Shown here: positions 1-9,185 of the stretch, in pieces
Numbering within the stretch: the stretch's first letter is position 1
Layout of the letters: every line of letters starts with the position of its first letter
DNA from: Bacteroidia bacterium
Lineage (GTDB): Bacteria > Bacteroidota > Bacteroidia > SpSt-205
Direction: 5' to 3'
Assembly: GCA_026003235.1 (NCBI GenBank)
Contig: BPGW01000006.1
Span: forward strand, 1 to 64,000
Length of the DNA stretch: 64,000 nt
Program-made: the position numbers and the translations under genes
The notes under the pieces: generated by a model
Told to the model about the DNA's origin: nothing
The model's database searches: none
The model's input: only the letters and a program-made list of their open reading frames with translations

Positions 1-216
1 CGGGCTTACCTGGGTCGCCAGAAGCTGGCCTGGGAAAATCCCACCTATCGGCTGGGTGTAGAGGCGCGCTACCTGCTGGATACCGGACAGCCGCTCGCCT
101 CGCAAGCGTGGGAAGAAGCCCTCTGGGCCGTAGAATCGTCTCACCTTCAAGCTGCTGCGCAAGCCGCCTTTTCCCTGCGCTACGAACGGGCTTATGTGCC
201 CTCAGAAGGCGCCTGA
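1..216 (+). CDS. C-terminal end of an unrecognised protein (partial, 5' end outside window)
   Basis: Frame 1 is open from the first base to a TGA at 214-216 and gives about 71 residues rich in Ala, Leu, Trp and Glu, ending in EGA. It looks helical and could be the end of a TPR-like or other alpha-helical protein, but I recognise no motif. It converges on uvrA, and the two 3' ends overlap by about 25 nt (192-216), as at several other convergent pairs in the window. The reading frame is supported only by its openness and protein-like composition. Confidence 0.5.
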   Translation, partial: RAYLGRQKLAWENPTYRLGVEARYLLDTGQPLASQAWEEALWAVESSHLQAAAQAAFSLRYERAYVPSEGA

Positions 217-3015
217 GAAAAGCTCATCACCTCAGCCAGCGCCCTTCCCGTAGGAGTGTCCAGCCGAGCTACCTCTTCGGGGGTGCCCTTCGGCCAGGAG
301 ATAGCCCCCTTGGGCTCCCCCCTCCGGACCCAGCTCTATGATCCAGTCCGCCCGCCGGATCACGTCCAGGTTGTGCTCAATGACGATGACGGTGTTACCT
401 CGGTCCACGAGCTTGTGCAGAGCGGCCAGCAATTGGCCTATGTCGTGGAGGTGGAGGCCGGTCGTGGGTTCGTCAAGGATGTAGAGGGTTTTCTGGGTGT
501 CGGGCTTGGCCAGCTGCTCAGCCAGTTTGATGCGCTGGGCTTCGCCGCCAGAAAGGGTCGGCGAAGCCTGCCCCAAAGGCAAGTACCCCCAACCCGATTT
601 CCTCCATCACAGTCAAATAGCGGGCGATTTTAGGGTGGGCCGCGAAAAATTCCCGCGCTTCGCTGATGGTCATGCGCAGCACATCGCTAATGTTTTTGCC
701 TTTGTAGCGCACTTCCAGGGTTTCGGGGTTGTATCGTTGGCCGTGGCAGGTGGGGCAGGTCACATAGACCGACGGCAAGAAGCCCATCTCAATGGTTTGT
801 ACGCCCGCTCCTTGGCAGGTTTCGCAGCGCCCGGCGTCCTTCACATTGAAGGAAAAGCGCCCAGGCTTGTACCCCCGCGCCCGCGATAAGGGCAGTTCTG
901 CGTACCACCGACGAATCTCATCAAAAACGCCGGTGTATGTGGCGGGGTTGCTTCGGGGGGTGCGGCCAATCGGGTCCTGATCCACGAGGATGACTTTATC
1001 CAGTTTTTCGGCCCCTTCAAGTCCGGTGTAGGGGAGAGCTGCCCCGCGTCCTTGCTTGAGACGCGCCCGCAGGGCAGGATACAGCGTCTCCAGAACCAAG
1101 CTGCTTTTGCCTGAGCCGCTCACGCCCCGCCACCACGATGAGGGTGCCCAGCGGAAACCGCACCGTAAGGTCTTTTAGGTTATGGCCCCGAGCCCCGTGC
1201 AGGGTCAAGTAGCCCTGAATGTGGGGGCGAGGCGGTGGAATAGGAATGTGTTTGCGCCCCGTTAGGTAGTCCGCTGTCAGGCTGGGCTGCCGGATAAATT
1301 CCTCGTGAGGGCCTTGGGCTACGAGGTAGCCCCCTCTTTTACCCCCTACAGGCCCAATCTCAATAAGCCAATCCGCCGCTCGCATCGTCTCTTCGTCGTG
1401 CTCAATCACGATGACGGTGTTGCCCTGATCGCGTAGATGCTGGAGGGCTTGCAGGAGGTACCGGTTGTCGCGAGGGTGTAGCCCGATGCTGGGCTCGTCA
1501 AGGATGTAAACCACCTCGGTCAGGCCTATGCCCAGCTGCGCTGCCAGGCGAACCCGCTGGGCTTCCCCACCTGATAGGCTGGAAAGAGGCCGGAAGAGAG
1601 ACAGGTACCCCAGCCCGACCTGCTCCAGGAATTTCACGCGCCGACGCACCTCCCGAAAAAGCCCTTCCCCAATTTGGCGGGCTAGGGGGCGAGAGCTCTT
1701 CGGGCACCTCTTCCAACCAGCGGCTTAGTTCGGAAAGTTCCATCAGCCCCAGGTCGCCGATGGAGCAACCCCCGATCCGGAAAGCCAGAGATTCGGGCTT
1801 GAGACGCCGTCCGTGACAGGCAGGGCAAGTCTGCGCAGCCAGGTAATTTTCCAGCCATCGGGGGCTTCGCTCCTCGTAGTAAGCGATCTGGAGGTACTCC
1901 CACAGCGAAGTCGGCTTGTGCCACCGAATAGGCACGACAGGTTCGTCTTCCTTTTCCAGGAAAAATTGGCCTTCCTCGGCTGCGCCCCACACAAGCGCTT
2001 TTTGCTTTTCGGGCGGTACTTTTCCCCAAGGCAGGTCGTAGGGGAGCTGGTGGCGGTGGAGGAGGTTTTGCCAGAACACCAGCACTTCGCTGTCCTCGCG
2101 GGCAGGGGCTAAGGCTTCTCGCGCGGGTAAAGTCGGGTCGGGAAAAAGCTCCTCCGTGCGCAAGACTTTGACGCTGCCCAGGCCCTTACAAGTGGGGCAG
2201 GCGCCATACGGGCTGTTGTGGGAAAAGGTGTTGGGCTGCGGCTCATCAAAGCTCTGGCCCGTCTCCGGGTCCACATAGTCCAGCGAGTAAGCCCAGAGGG
2301 TAGGAGCGCCTTTTTCGGCGACATACAAGCTGCGTTTGCCCAGCTTAAGCGCCAGGTGTACAGCCCGTTGAAGCCCTTCATGGCTGCGACCCGGGTCAAG
2401 CGTGTCTATCAGCACTTCAATGTCGTGTATCTTATTGCGGTCCAGCGTAGGAATGCCTGTAGAGAGGTCGTACCATTCGCCGTCTATGCGCATGTGGTCG
2501 TAGCCTTTTTTGAGGAGTTTTTGGAGGTCTTCCCTGTAGTGTCCTTTGCGGGCGCGCACGATAGGCGCCAGAATCCGTATCTGGTGGCCCCCAAACTTTT
2601 CTCTCAGTAGAGCTACCAGCTCTTCAGGGGTGTAGCGAGTCAATTTCTGGCCGCTGGCGCTGTAGGGTTCGGCGATACGGCTATACAGCAGGCGTAGGTA
2701 GTCGTAAATCTGGGTGGTGGTGCCCAGGGTAGAGCGAGGGTTGTGGTTGAAGCGGTGCTGTTCCATGGCGATGACGGGGCTTAGGCCTTCCAGGCCATCC
2801 AGGTCAGGCCGTTCTAGCGACTGCAGAAACTGTCGGGCGTAGGTGGAAAAGGTCTCCGCATAGCGGCGTTGCCCTTCAGCGTAAAGGGTGTCGTAGACCA
2901 AAGAGCTTTTGCCAGAGCCGCTTACCCCGGTCACTACGATAAGGCGGTAACGGGGAAATTCCACCGTCAGGTCTTTGAGGTTGTGCGTGCGCACGCCCCG
3001 CAGCAGGATACCCAT
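192..3015 (-). CDS. uvrA: UvrA, excinuclease ABC subunit A (four frameshifts as sequenced)
   Basis: DNA-damage recognition ATPase of nucleotide excision repair. The start ATG at 3015 gives [16 protein letters not shown], followed by Walker [10 protein letters not shown], zinc-finger CPAC and CETC...CPTC clusters, ABC signatures LSGGEAQR (twice) and Walker B LDEP (twice). The frame breaks four times, each explained by one extra base in a G/C run: near 1685-1689, 1125-1128, 586-590 and 286-288. Removing one base at each gives 939 residues, essentially the E. coli length, ending EGT at a TAA at 192. A sequencing over-call is likeliest; a recent pseudogene is the alternative. It is divergent from prfA, with a TAACTTCG box 5 nt upstream of the ATG. 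Confidence 0.93.
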
Positions 3016-3020
3016 CAGAG

Positions 3021-3028
3021 CGAAGTTA
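3021..3028 (-). promoter_or_regulatory. -7 box (TAACTTCG) for uvrA
   Basis: Ends 5 nt before the uvrA ATG and faces the prfA box 15 bp away. Confidence 0.65.
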
Positions 3029-3043
3029 ACGCAATAGGTGGCG

Positions 3044-3051
3044 TATCTTCG
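3044..3051 (+). promoter_or_regulatory. -7 box (TATCTTCG) for prfA
   Basis: Ends 4 nt before the chosen prfA ATG and decides the start over the upstream GTG. Confidence 0.65.
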
Positions 3052-3055
3052 CTTT

Positions 3056-4126
3056 ATGTGGCATCGGCTTGAAGAGGCTGTCCAGCGACTCCAAGCGGTG
3101 GAAAGAGAACTCGGGCAGAGCGTGGAGGATCCGGTGCGCCTTCGGGAGCTGGGACGGGAACACAAATACCTATCGCCCATCGTGACGCTGTATCGCCGCT
3201 GGCAACGCCTGGACGAGGCGTGGAGGCAAGCCAAAGCCGAACTGGAAGCGGCCAGAGACCCTGAATGGCGGGACCTGGTCGTGGAGGAGCTGGAGCGGCT
3301 GGCCCAGGAGAAAAAATCCGTAGAAGAGGCCCTCAAACTTGCGCTTTTGCCCCCAGACCCGGACGATGATAAGTCGGTGATCTTGGAGATTCGGGCCGGC
3401 ACGGGAGGCGATGAAGCGGCCCTCTTTGCTGGCGATCTGGCCCGTATGTACCAGCGCTACTGCGAAAAACGCGGCTGGTCCTGGCAACTCAGCGACTACA
3501 CCGAAGGCAACGCAGGCGGCTACAAAGAACTGATCGTGGAAGTGCGGGGCGAAGGGGTCTATAGCTGGCTCAAATACGAGGGCGGGGTACACCGGGTGCA
3601 GCGCGTGCCTCAAACCGAAAGCCAAGGCCGAATCCACACTTCCGCCGCCAGCGTGGCCGTACTGCCCGAACCCGAAGAGATTGAGATTGAGCTCAAAGAA
3701 AGCGACATCCGCAAAGACACCTACTGCTCTTCAGGGCATGGAGGCCAGTCGGTCAATACCACCTATTCCGCCGTGCGCCTGGTGCACATCCCTACAGGCA
3801 TTACCGTCGCTATCCAGAACGAGCGGTCCCAAATCAAAAACTACGAGACGGCCCTGCGGATCCTACGGGCGCGTTTATACGAGCTGGAGCTGCAAAAAAG
3901 AAGAGCGGCAGAGGAATCCCTCCGCCGCTCGTACATTTCCACCGGAGACCGAAGCGCCAAGATTCGCACCTATAACTTCCCTCAAAACCGCGTCACCGAC
4001 CACCGGATTGGGCTGACCTTATACAACCTGGACCGCGTGATGGAAGGGGAGCTCCAAGAACTTCTGGAGGCCCTAAGGCTTGCCGATCAGACGCAGCGCT
4101 TGGCTCAGATGGAGGCCGCTTCTTAG
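3056..4126 (+). CDS. prfA: Peptide chain release factor 1
   Basis: RF1 terminates translation at UAA and UAG. The 356-residue product has the ribosomal catalytic motif GGQ (in SGHGGQSVNTT) and the RF1-type Pro-x-Thr tripeptide (VPQTESQGRIHTS) in place of RF2's SPF. The N-terminal helices MWHRLEEAVQRLQAVE match the family's usual start. I chose the ATG at 3056 over an in-frame GTG at 3038 because a TATCTTCG promoter box at 3044-3051 ends 4 nt before the ATG, so the longer form would begin upstream of the probable transcription start. The 3' end overlaps the convergent DUF3137 gene by 4 nt. Confidence 0.95.
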   Translation: MWHRLEEAVQRLQAVERELGQSVEDPVRLRELGREHKYLSPIVTLYRRWQRLDEAWRQAKAELEAARDPEWRDLVVEELERLAQEKKSVEEALKLALLPPDPDDDKSVILEIRAGTGGDEAALFAGDLARMYQRYCEKRGWSWQLSDYTEGNAGGYKELIVEVRGEGVYSWLKYEGGVHRVQRVPQTESQGRIHTSAASVAVLPEPEEIEIELKESDIRKDTYCSSGHGGQSVNTTYSAVRLVHIPTGITVAIQNERSQIKNYETALRILRARLYELELQKRRAAEESLRRSYISTGDRSAKIRTYNFPQNRVTDHRIGLTLYNLDRVMEGELQELLEALRLADQTQRLAQMEAAS

Positions 4127-5094
4127 GCTGCAGGTTGGGGTTCGGAGGCTTGCGGTTGCCCCGATAAGTCGGCTACGCTCCCCAGCACTCGCATGAAGGT
4201 GCTCAGGTCCACGAAGAAAGCTTCCAGGCTGTGTACGTCCGCCAGCGATTGCCAGACATTAGGCTCAAAGAGATGCTTGCCTACGGTCATGCCTACATAG
4301 ATCTCGCTACCATGGCTGGCGTAGTACAGCAAGCGATCGGGGTGTTGCGCCCTCAGGTCCAAAAAGGCTTGAATCAGCGACGGGGTCAGGTAGCGCCTCA
4401 CGGCTGCTCCCGAGTTGGCGTACACCACGAAGTGCTCGGTAAACTCGCTATGGTCCGGGGTAAAGGCTTGTACACGACCAGGCTGCTGTAGGTCGGCATC
4501 TGAAAGCCCCTTCGGAAGGATGTACAGGTCCCCTACGCGCCCTTCACCTGTCTTGATATGCGCAAAGAGCCCCTCAAAAATTGGCTCAGGACGCCGCTGG
4601 TTGTTTTCCTTGACGAGACTGAAGGCATGCACCTCAGAGAATTCAACTATCGTACCATTTTCCAGCTGCATAAAACAGTAGTCGTCCCCTTCGTACTTAT
4701 GCACAGGTTTCCCAAAAAGGCGGCTCTTGACGAAGGTGCTCACAGGAATAGCCCGATGGGGAATGTAGTGAAGGCGACCGTCTATATAGCGGATGATGCC
4801 TTCAATTACCCGACCTTTAAAAAGATTGTAAAAGCGACGGCTGCTCAGGACTTCCCGCCATAGCATGTACGCTAGAAAAAAGAAAACAAGCCCATTGAGA
4901 ATAATCAGCGGAATGAGGTATTCTTTGCCCATGAAGGAGGCGCTGGCCCACACGGCCAGGACGGTGATGGGAATGGCCGCTACCCAGACGAGTACGCCCT
5001 TGAGGATAGTGCTTTTCCGGGCGTTTTCTGCTGCGGCGAGCTCCTTAGACAGCTCCTCCGCAAAAAACCGGCGAAATTCTTCCAGCGTTTTCAT
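4123..5094 (-). CDS. DUF3137-like membrane protein
   Basis: Predicted 323-residue inner-membrane protein starting MKTLEEFRRFF. A charged N-terminal helix is followed by two hydrophobic segments (about residues 33-55 and 62-80), then a soluble domain with patterns seen in DUF3137 proteins (GRVIEGII...FGKPVHKYEGDDYC...LYILPKGLSD). Function is unknown. The ATG at 5094 is preferred because the short upstream ORF at 5168-5091 ends on an overlapping ATGA. Unlike most genes here, its likely promoter box (5183-5190, minus strand) lies about 88 nt upstream, so it should have a true 5' leader. Confidence 0.75.
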   Translation of the reverse strand: MKTLEEFRRFFAEELSKELAAAENARKSTILKGVLVWVAAIPITVLAVWASASFMGKEYLIPLIILNGLVFFFLAYMLWREVLSSRRFYNLFKGRVIEGIIRYIDGRLHYIPHRAIPVSTFVKSRLFGKPVHKYEGDDYCFMQLENGTIVEFSEVHAFSLVKENNQRRPEPIFEGLFAHIKTGEGRVGDLYILPKGLSDADLQQPGRVQAFTPDHSEFTEHFVVYANSGAAVRRYLTPSLIQAFLDLRAQHPDRLLYYASHGSEIYVGMTVGKHLFEPNVWQSLADVHSLEAFFVDLSTFMRVLGSVADLSGQPQASEPQPAA

Positions 5095-5168
5095 ATCGTA
5101 GTAGAGGTTAGGTTGCAAGAATCGTGCCAAATGGCTCTACTTAAGAAGACCCTACGCTTGCGCATCAT
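5091..5168 (-). CDS. Possible 25-residue leader ORF upstream of the DUF3137 gene
   Basis: A short minus-strand frame opens with two consecutive ATGs at 5168 and 5165, encodes a basic N-terminus (MMRKRRVFLSR) and ends on a TGA that overlaps the DUF3137 start codon as ATGA. It begins about 15 nt downstream of a TACCTTTG box at 5183-5190. The placement suggests a translationally coupled leader peptide, or simply a chance open frame in the leader. No family is recognised. Confidence 0.3.
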   Translation of the reverse strand: MMRKRRVFLSRAIWHDSCNLTSTTI

Positions 5169-5182
5169 AGATGCTACTTAGG

Positions 5183-5190
5183 CAAAGGTA
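5183..5190 (-). promoter_or_regulatory. -7 box (TACCTTTG) upstream of the DUF3137 gene
   Basis: Consensus box about 88 nt upstream of the DUF3137 ATG and 14 nt before the short leader ORF. It is an exception to the short-spacing rule. Confidence 0.6.
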
Positions 5191-5218
5191 AGGCTTTTCT
5201 CTCAGATGCAAGAGCCTG

Positions 5219-5226
5219 TACCTTTG
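5219..5226 (+). promoter_or_regulatory. -7 box (TACCTTTG) for the barrel gene at 5231
   Basis: Ends 4 nt before the GTG start codon. Confidence 0.75.
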
Positions 5227-5230
5227 CAGG

Positions 5231-6793
5231 GTGCGGTACGGCTGGATCTTGTTGGTGGGGGTAAGGCTGGGAGCGCAGGGATTGGAGCCGCTGCGGGACT
5301 CTTTGCTGCTGGAGAACGAACGCATTGAGGCGCTTGACCTGGCGGAGCGGCCCTGGCCAGTCGTACCGCTTTTGTCTGCACCCGCTTGGCCTGTCACCGC
5401 TCCTCGGTGGGAGGGCTTGCCTACGCCCCCTTTCTGGCAGCCTACCCCTCTCTCGCCGACCCGACCTACTTGGACCCGGCTGGCTCCCCTCCATGTGCGG
5501 TACGATGTGGGGCGCTTCTGGACTCAGCGGCTTGCGGTGGGATGGAATCGTACCCGCGACCTTGCGCGCGATGAGGGCTTAGCCTTTTCTCATGCTTCTA
5601 CGCCCGTAGGGCATGTCCCGCAAGCTCGTTGGGGCCATACCTTCCTGCACGGCTGGTGGGGGCGCTATACGCCCCACGCCTCGGTTGAGGTAAGCTATCG
5701 GGGCGGGTACGAAAAGTTTCGTTTTTATGCCCCTTACGCGGAGCGGTGGTCAGGTTTTTCTGAAAGCACCCCTGTGCCAGACACCCTTCGGGGGCACTAC
5801 TGGCGGCAGGAGCTTACCGTGGCCGGCCAGCATCAGCGGTGGGGCCGCTTCCAGCTCGCCTCCCGACGCCTTGACCTGACTCAGGGTGCCCCGGAATGGC
5901 AGGCCTCCCTGGAAGCTTCCTCTCGTCGCTACACCTTACCGGCTTCTCTCTCCACCGAGGTGACATTCACCGCTTTTGTTGAAGGACAGCGGTATGCCCT
6001 CACCTTAGCGCCTTGCCTCTTTGGGCAAAAAGGTCCTTGGCAAGGCTACCTGGGCTTTCGGGTAGGGATAGGGCAGGACACCCGAGCTCGTTTTCTGCTG
6101 GCCCCCCTCCTGAGGGTGCTGTATTCGGGCCTTTCTCCAGCCTTCCAGCCCTATGTGGAAAGTACGGGTGACCTACGGCCAGTCACTTACTACGGCGCTT
6201 CAGAACTCAATCCCTATTTGCGGCGCACTTCTCAGCCCCTGCCTCTCACCCGAGAGGGGCTTCGGGCTGAGCTCGGGGTCCGAGGCCAAGGCGCCGGTTG
6301 GGAGTATCGCCTCGCCGGCGAATACCGCCTTGCCCAGGGTATGCTCCAATATGTGCCACAGGGACCGGCTTTTATCCTCGGGGGCCTGGATCGCTTCCAG
6401 AGTGTCGGCCTGGTGGGCGAAGGGCGTTACCTTCCCCTGGCCCAGGGCCCTTACGTGGAAGCTCAAGGCGCCTACCGATCGTGGACATTGCCCGCTCAAA
6501 CCCTTTATTACAGCATGTCTCCCTGGGAAGTCACGCTCAAGGGCGGATACCGCTGGGAAGAGCGCGCCTACATCGCTGCATCCGTATGGGTCATCGGCCC
6601 TCGGCACCTGACCGATACGCTCTTAGCCCCTACCTTTGTGGACATCTCGTGGGAAACTCACCTGCGCCTTTGGCCTTTTTTAAGTTTCTTTGTGCAGATG
6701 AACAACCTCCTGAACAAACCTTTTTACCGGTGGTATGGGTACCGAGAGCGTCCGCTGGACTTTCGGTTCGGCTTCTGGCTCAAAGTAGGATAG
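5231..6793 (+). CDS. Outer-membrane beta-barrel protein related to the C-terminal barrel of TonB-dependent receptors
   Basis: The 520-residue product starts at a GTG, has a short signal peptide (MRYGWILLVGVRLGAQG), then a Pro/Trp-rich stretch and a series of amphipathic aromatic beta strands ending FGFWLKVG. The near-terminal segment NNLLNKPFYRWYGYRERP matches the last strands of TonB-dependent receptors, but no plug domain is visible. A transport role is therefore uncertain. A TACCTTTG box at 5219-5226 ends 4 nt before the GTG. The next gene starts 3 nt downstream, so the two probably form an operon. Confidence 0.7.
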   Translation: MRYGWILLVGVRLGAQGLEPLRDSLLLENERIEALDLAERPWPVVPLLSAPAWPVTAPRWEGLPTPPFWQPTPLSPTRPTWTRLAPLHVRYDVGRFWTQRLAVGWNRTRDLARDEGLAFSHASTPVGHVPQARWGHTFLHGWWGRYTPHASVEVSYRGGYEKFRFYAPYAERWSGFSESTPVPDTLRGHYWRQELTVAGQHQRWGRFQLASRRLDLTQGAPEWQASLEASSRRYTLPASLSTEVTFTAFVEGQRYALTLAPCLFGQKGPWQGYLGFRVGIGQDTRARFLLAPLLRVLYSGLSPAFQPYVESTGDLRPVTYYGASELNPYLRRTSQPLPLTREGLRAELGVRGQGAGWEYRLAGEYRLAQGMLQYVPQGPAFILGGLDRFQSVGLVGEGRYLPLAQGPYVEAQGAYRSWTLPAQTLYYSMSPWEVTLKGGYRWEERAYIAASVWVIGPRHLTDTLLAPTFVDISWETHLRLWPFLSFFVQMNNLLNKPFYRWYGYRERPLDFRFGFWLKVG

Positions 6794-6796
6794 CTT

Positions 6797-7939
6797 ATGC
6801 AAACGGCAGCTCATCTTGACTTTCAGCTCTATGTAGCGCTGTTGGCTTCAGAGCTCCCGCGTTTTACGGTTCCAGGCCTGGGTAGCTTTGTGTGGCATGT
6901 GGAGAAAGCCCATGTGGATCCTCGCACGGGCGTGGTTTCCCCTCCGAAACCCACCCTCAAACATGAGCCTGGCCATCGGTACCAAGCCGAAACCGTGGCT
7001 TTTTTGCGAGACCACTTTGGCTTGTCTGAGGCCGAAGCTGAAGCGCTTCTGCGGGAAATCGGACGGCTCGCCGCCGCTTACCTGCGTACCGCTTCGGAGA
7101 TGGACTTGTGGCGCCTCGGTAAGATCAAGCGCGTGGGCGGGGTCTACAAAGTTGAACTCCAAGAAGAAGCCATTCCCCCGATGGCTGTAGGTCTGGAAGA
7201 GGTGAACCTGCGTGCAGGCGCCTCTTCTGTGGTAAGCCTGCCTAAGGCGGCTCCTCCGTCCTCCTCTTCTAAGAGCCCTGAGACCTCGCGGGCGCGCGTG
7301 CGAGAAACGGTTTCCTCGGCCTCTCCTTCGGAGGAGCCGTCCAAGGTGCCTCCGCAACCGCGCTCTTCTCGGCGATGGGTGCCGCTTGGGGTCAGTGTTG
7401 TGGTTGTGGCAGCGATATTAGCGGGGGTCACTTTCTGGCTGGTGCGCAAGCGTACGCCTCCTCAGCCAGTAGAAATTCGCCTGGGGGGGAAAGGTACGGC
7501 CTCCACGGCTCCCCAGCAGCGCTCTTCCTCGGCTTTGCCTGGGGAGAGTTCATCGCCGACTCAGGCAGAGAAAACAGCTTCTACCCCTCCTTCGGCCTCT
7601 CCTCCTTCTACGGCCTCCCCCAAGAGAACCTCTCCTCCTGCGGGTGAGCCAAAGCAGGTCCCTCCTCCTTCTGCAAAAGCGCCGGACCTGGCTCCTCCTC
7701 AGAAGCCGGCGCCAGCAGGGCCTACTTACTATATCATCGTAGGATCGTACCCCTCTCGGGCTGAAGCCGAGCAGAAAGCCGCCGCATTCCCAGGCTACAC
7801 AATTGAGTATCTGCCCGGCAAAAATCCGGGCTGGGTACGCTTGAGCGTGTACAGTTCCAAAGATAAAGCCGCCGTACAGCAGCGTTACCGGGAAGTCAAA
7901 GCTAAAGTGCCCGATGCGTGGATTTTTACAGTTCCCTAA
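6797..7939 (+). CDS. HU-CCDC81-like and SPOR domain protein
   Basis: A 380-residue protein in three parts. Residues about 1-125 resemble the HU-CCDC81 fold found in Bacteroidota SPOR proteins (FTVPGLGSFVWHVEKAHVD). One transmembrane helix lies at about 195-217 (VPLGVSVVVVAAILAGVTF), after a Ser/Pro-rich linker. A long Pro/Ser/Ala linker then leads to a C-terminal SPOR domain (YYIIVGSYPSRAEAEQKA). SPOR domains bind denuded septal peptidoglycan, so this is likely a cell-envelope or division protein. It is coupled to the barrel gene upstream and overlaps the convergent MerR gene by 14 nt. Confidence 0.85.
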   Translation: MQTAAHLDFQLYVALLASELPRFTVPGLGSFVWHVEKAHVDPRTGVVSPPKPTLKHEPGHRYQAETVAFLRDHFGLSEAEAEALLREIGRLAAAYLRTASEMDLWRLGKIKRVGGVYKVELQEEAIPPMAVGLEEVNLRAGASSVVSLPKAAPPSSSSKSPETSRARVRETVSSASPSEEPSKVPPQPRSSRRWVPLGVSVVVVAAILAGVTFWLVRKRTPPQPVEIRLGGKGTASTAPQQRSSSALPGESSSPTQAEKTASTPPSASPPSTASPKRTSPPAGEPKQVPPPSAKAPDLAPPQKPAPAGPTYYIIVGSYPSRAEAEQKAAAFPGYTIEYLPGKNPGWVRLSVYSSKDKAAVQQRYREVKAKVPDAWIFTVP

Positions 7940-8255
7940 GCGGAGGTTCGCCAAGGTCCTTTAGGCAAGCCTCTATTTCTTCCAGGAGCTCGCGCAAAAG
8001 AGTAGGGTAGTCTGGAAGAGGGGGAACCTGTTTTTTCCCTTCTACAAAGGCGCGTAGGTCTTCTCCTCGCAGGCGATGGACATAAACGCCTTCTCGCACT
8101 TTATACAGCAGGGGTAGATTTTCTGCGGCGATGCGGTACGTTTTGTGGGGAGGCAAGGCCAGAAACAAGCGCACCCATCGGCGCGCCTGGTACTCAGGCA
8201 CATGAAGCAGGGCAGCTATCTCGGAGAGGGTGTAGTAGCGCTTAGTGGAGGGCAT
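7926..8255 (-). CDS. MerR-family transcriptional regulator, small
   Basis: A 109-residue protein starting MPSTKRYYTLSEIAALLHVP, which is a MerR-type winged helix-turn-helix (YYTLSEIAALL...ARRW). The family's dimerisation and effector regions are short. The ATG at 8255 lies inside the 3' end of the upstream M23 gene (14-nt overlap), so the two are translationally coupled. An M23 protein followed by a small MerR protein is an arrangement I recall from other Bacteroidota. The target genes are unknown. Confidence 0.8.
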   Translation of the reverse strand: MPSTKRYYTLSEIAALLHVPEYQARRWVRLFLALPPHKTYRIAAENLPLLYKVREGVYVHRLRGEDLRAFVEGKKQVPPLPDYPTLLRELLEEIEACLKDLGEPPLREL

Positions 8256-9165
8256 GGGTCTGCCGGGAAAAAGCGGCTTTCCATTTTTCTCGTTCAGCCC
8301 AAGTAAGGTCGCCCCAGAGGTAGGGAAGCGGGTCAACCGCTTCTCCTTGTACCCACACTTCGTAATGCAGAAAGGGGGCACGGGCAAGGGTGATGCGTTG
8401 CACGGTGCCGAGGGGCGTGCCAGCGGCCAGGCCTTGTCCAACTTGCACTTGCGCCGCCACAGGATAATACACCGTAATCAGGTCAGGCCTGTGTTGCACA
8501 TAGACCCGAGTACCTTCTTGGCCCGCACCTACGGGTTCTACTTTGATTACGACGCCCTCTGCGGTGGTTCGGATAAGGGCCCCTTCACCCACGAGGAAGT
8601 CTATCCCCCGATGCGGATAAGGCGTTCCCAAAATAGGGTGGTGGGCTTGACCAAAACCGACTGCAAGCTCTTTGCACCCACAAGGCAAGCGGCGGGGTAG
8701 CCAGCGGGAGCGGATAACGGGGCTCTGGAGTATCGCTTCGGCCTGAGCGAGCTGATACAGGTAGGCTTCTGTCTTGCGTAGGTAGGCTTCCAGCGTTTCT
8801 TCGGTGGGCCAGCCTACCGAAAACGCAGGCGCCGCCGCAGGGGCTCTGAGGGAAGTCTCGGGTTCAGGCACCAAACTGGTGTAGAGTGCTTTCTCAAGGG
8901 CTTCGGCCTCTTGGGTCAAACGAAGGACCGTGTCCCGGTACGAGGCGAGCCGCTCAAGGCTCAGCTTCTTTTCTTGGATAGCCTCCCGATGCGCTTTGAG
9001 CTGCGGCGTAGGCCACCATTGGGAAAACAGGTAAGCCCACCCCGCCGTGAATCCCGCAATCATCAAGATAGCCAACACCCATCGGCCTATTCGCCCCCAG
9101 TGGAGGAAGGGCACCCGGCGAAACTGAAGGAGATGAGGCAAGAACTTATACCGCCGGGATGCCAC
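8242..9165 (-). CDS. M23 (LytM) family envelope protein, probably catalytically inactive
   Basis: The 307-residue protein has a cytoplasmic N-terminus, one transmembrane helix (about residues 28-50), a coiled-coil segment (about 55-95) and a C-terminal LytM domain. The metal-ligand motif HRGID and the His of LHYEV are present. The His normally found in YAHL is replaced (YYPV), and the first His of HLHYEV is Phe (APFLHYEV), so both catalytic histidines appear lost. Such proteins often activate other hydrolases. The C-terminus (PLPYLWGDLTWAE) matches the usual Bacteroidota form. The start is a GTG. It forms an operon with the MerR gene. Confidence 0.85.
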   Translation of the reverse strand: MASRRYKFLPHLLQFRRVPFLHWGRIGRWVLAILMIAGFTAGWAYLFSQWWPTPQLKAHREAIQEKKLSLERLASYRDTVLRLTQEAEALEKALYTSLVPEPETSLRAPAAAPAFSVGWPTEETLEAYLRKTEAYLYQLAQAEAILQSPVIRSRWLPRRLPCGCKELAVGFGQAHHPILGTPYPHRGIDFLVGEGALIRTTAEGVVIKVEPVGAGQEGTRVYVQHRPDLITVYYPVAAQVQVGQGLAAGTPLGTVQRITLARAPFLHYEVWVQGEAVDPLPYLWGDLTWAEREKWKAAFSRQTHALH

Positions 9166-9173
9166 GAACGTTG

Positions 9174-9181
9174 TACCTTTG
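9174..9181 (+). promoter_or_regulatory. -7 box (TACCTTTG) for SRP RNA
   Basis: Ends 4 nt before the first base-paired nucleotide of the RNA, so it calibrates the distance from box to transcription start. Confidence 0.8.
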
Positions 9182-9185
9182 CTCC

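Noticed and set aside
192-3015. Programmed ribosomal frameshifting in uvrA
   Set aside because: Four shifts in one gene, without slippery heptamers or stimulatory structures I can identify, are better explained by over-called bases.
3038-3055. GTG start for prfA at 3038
   Set aside because: It lies upstream of and across the TATCTTCG box; the ATG at 3056 matches the family start.
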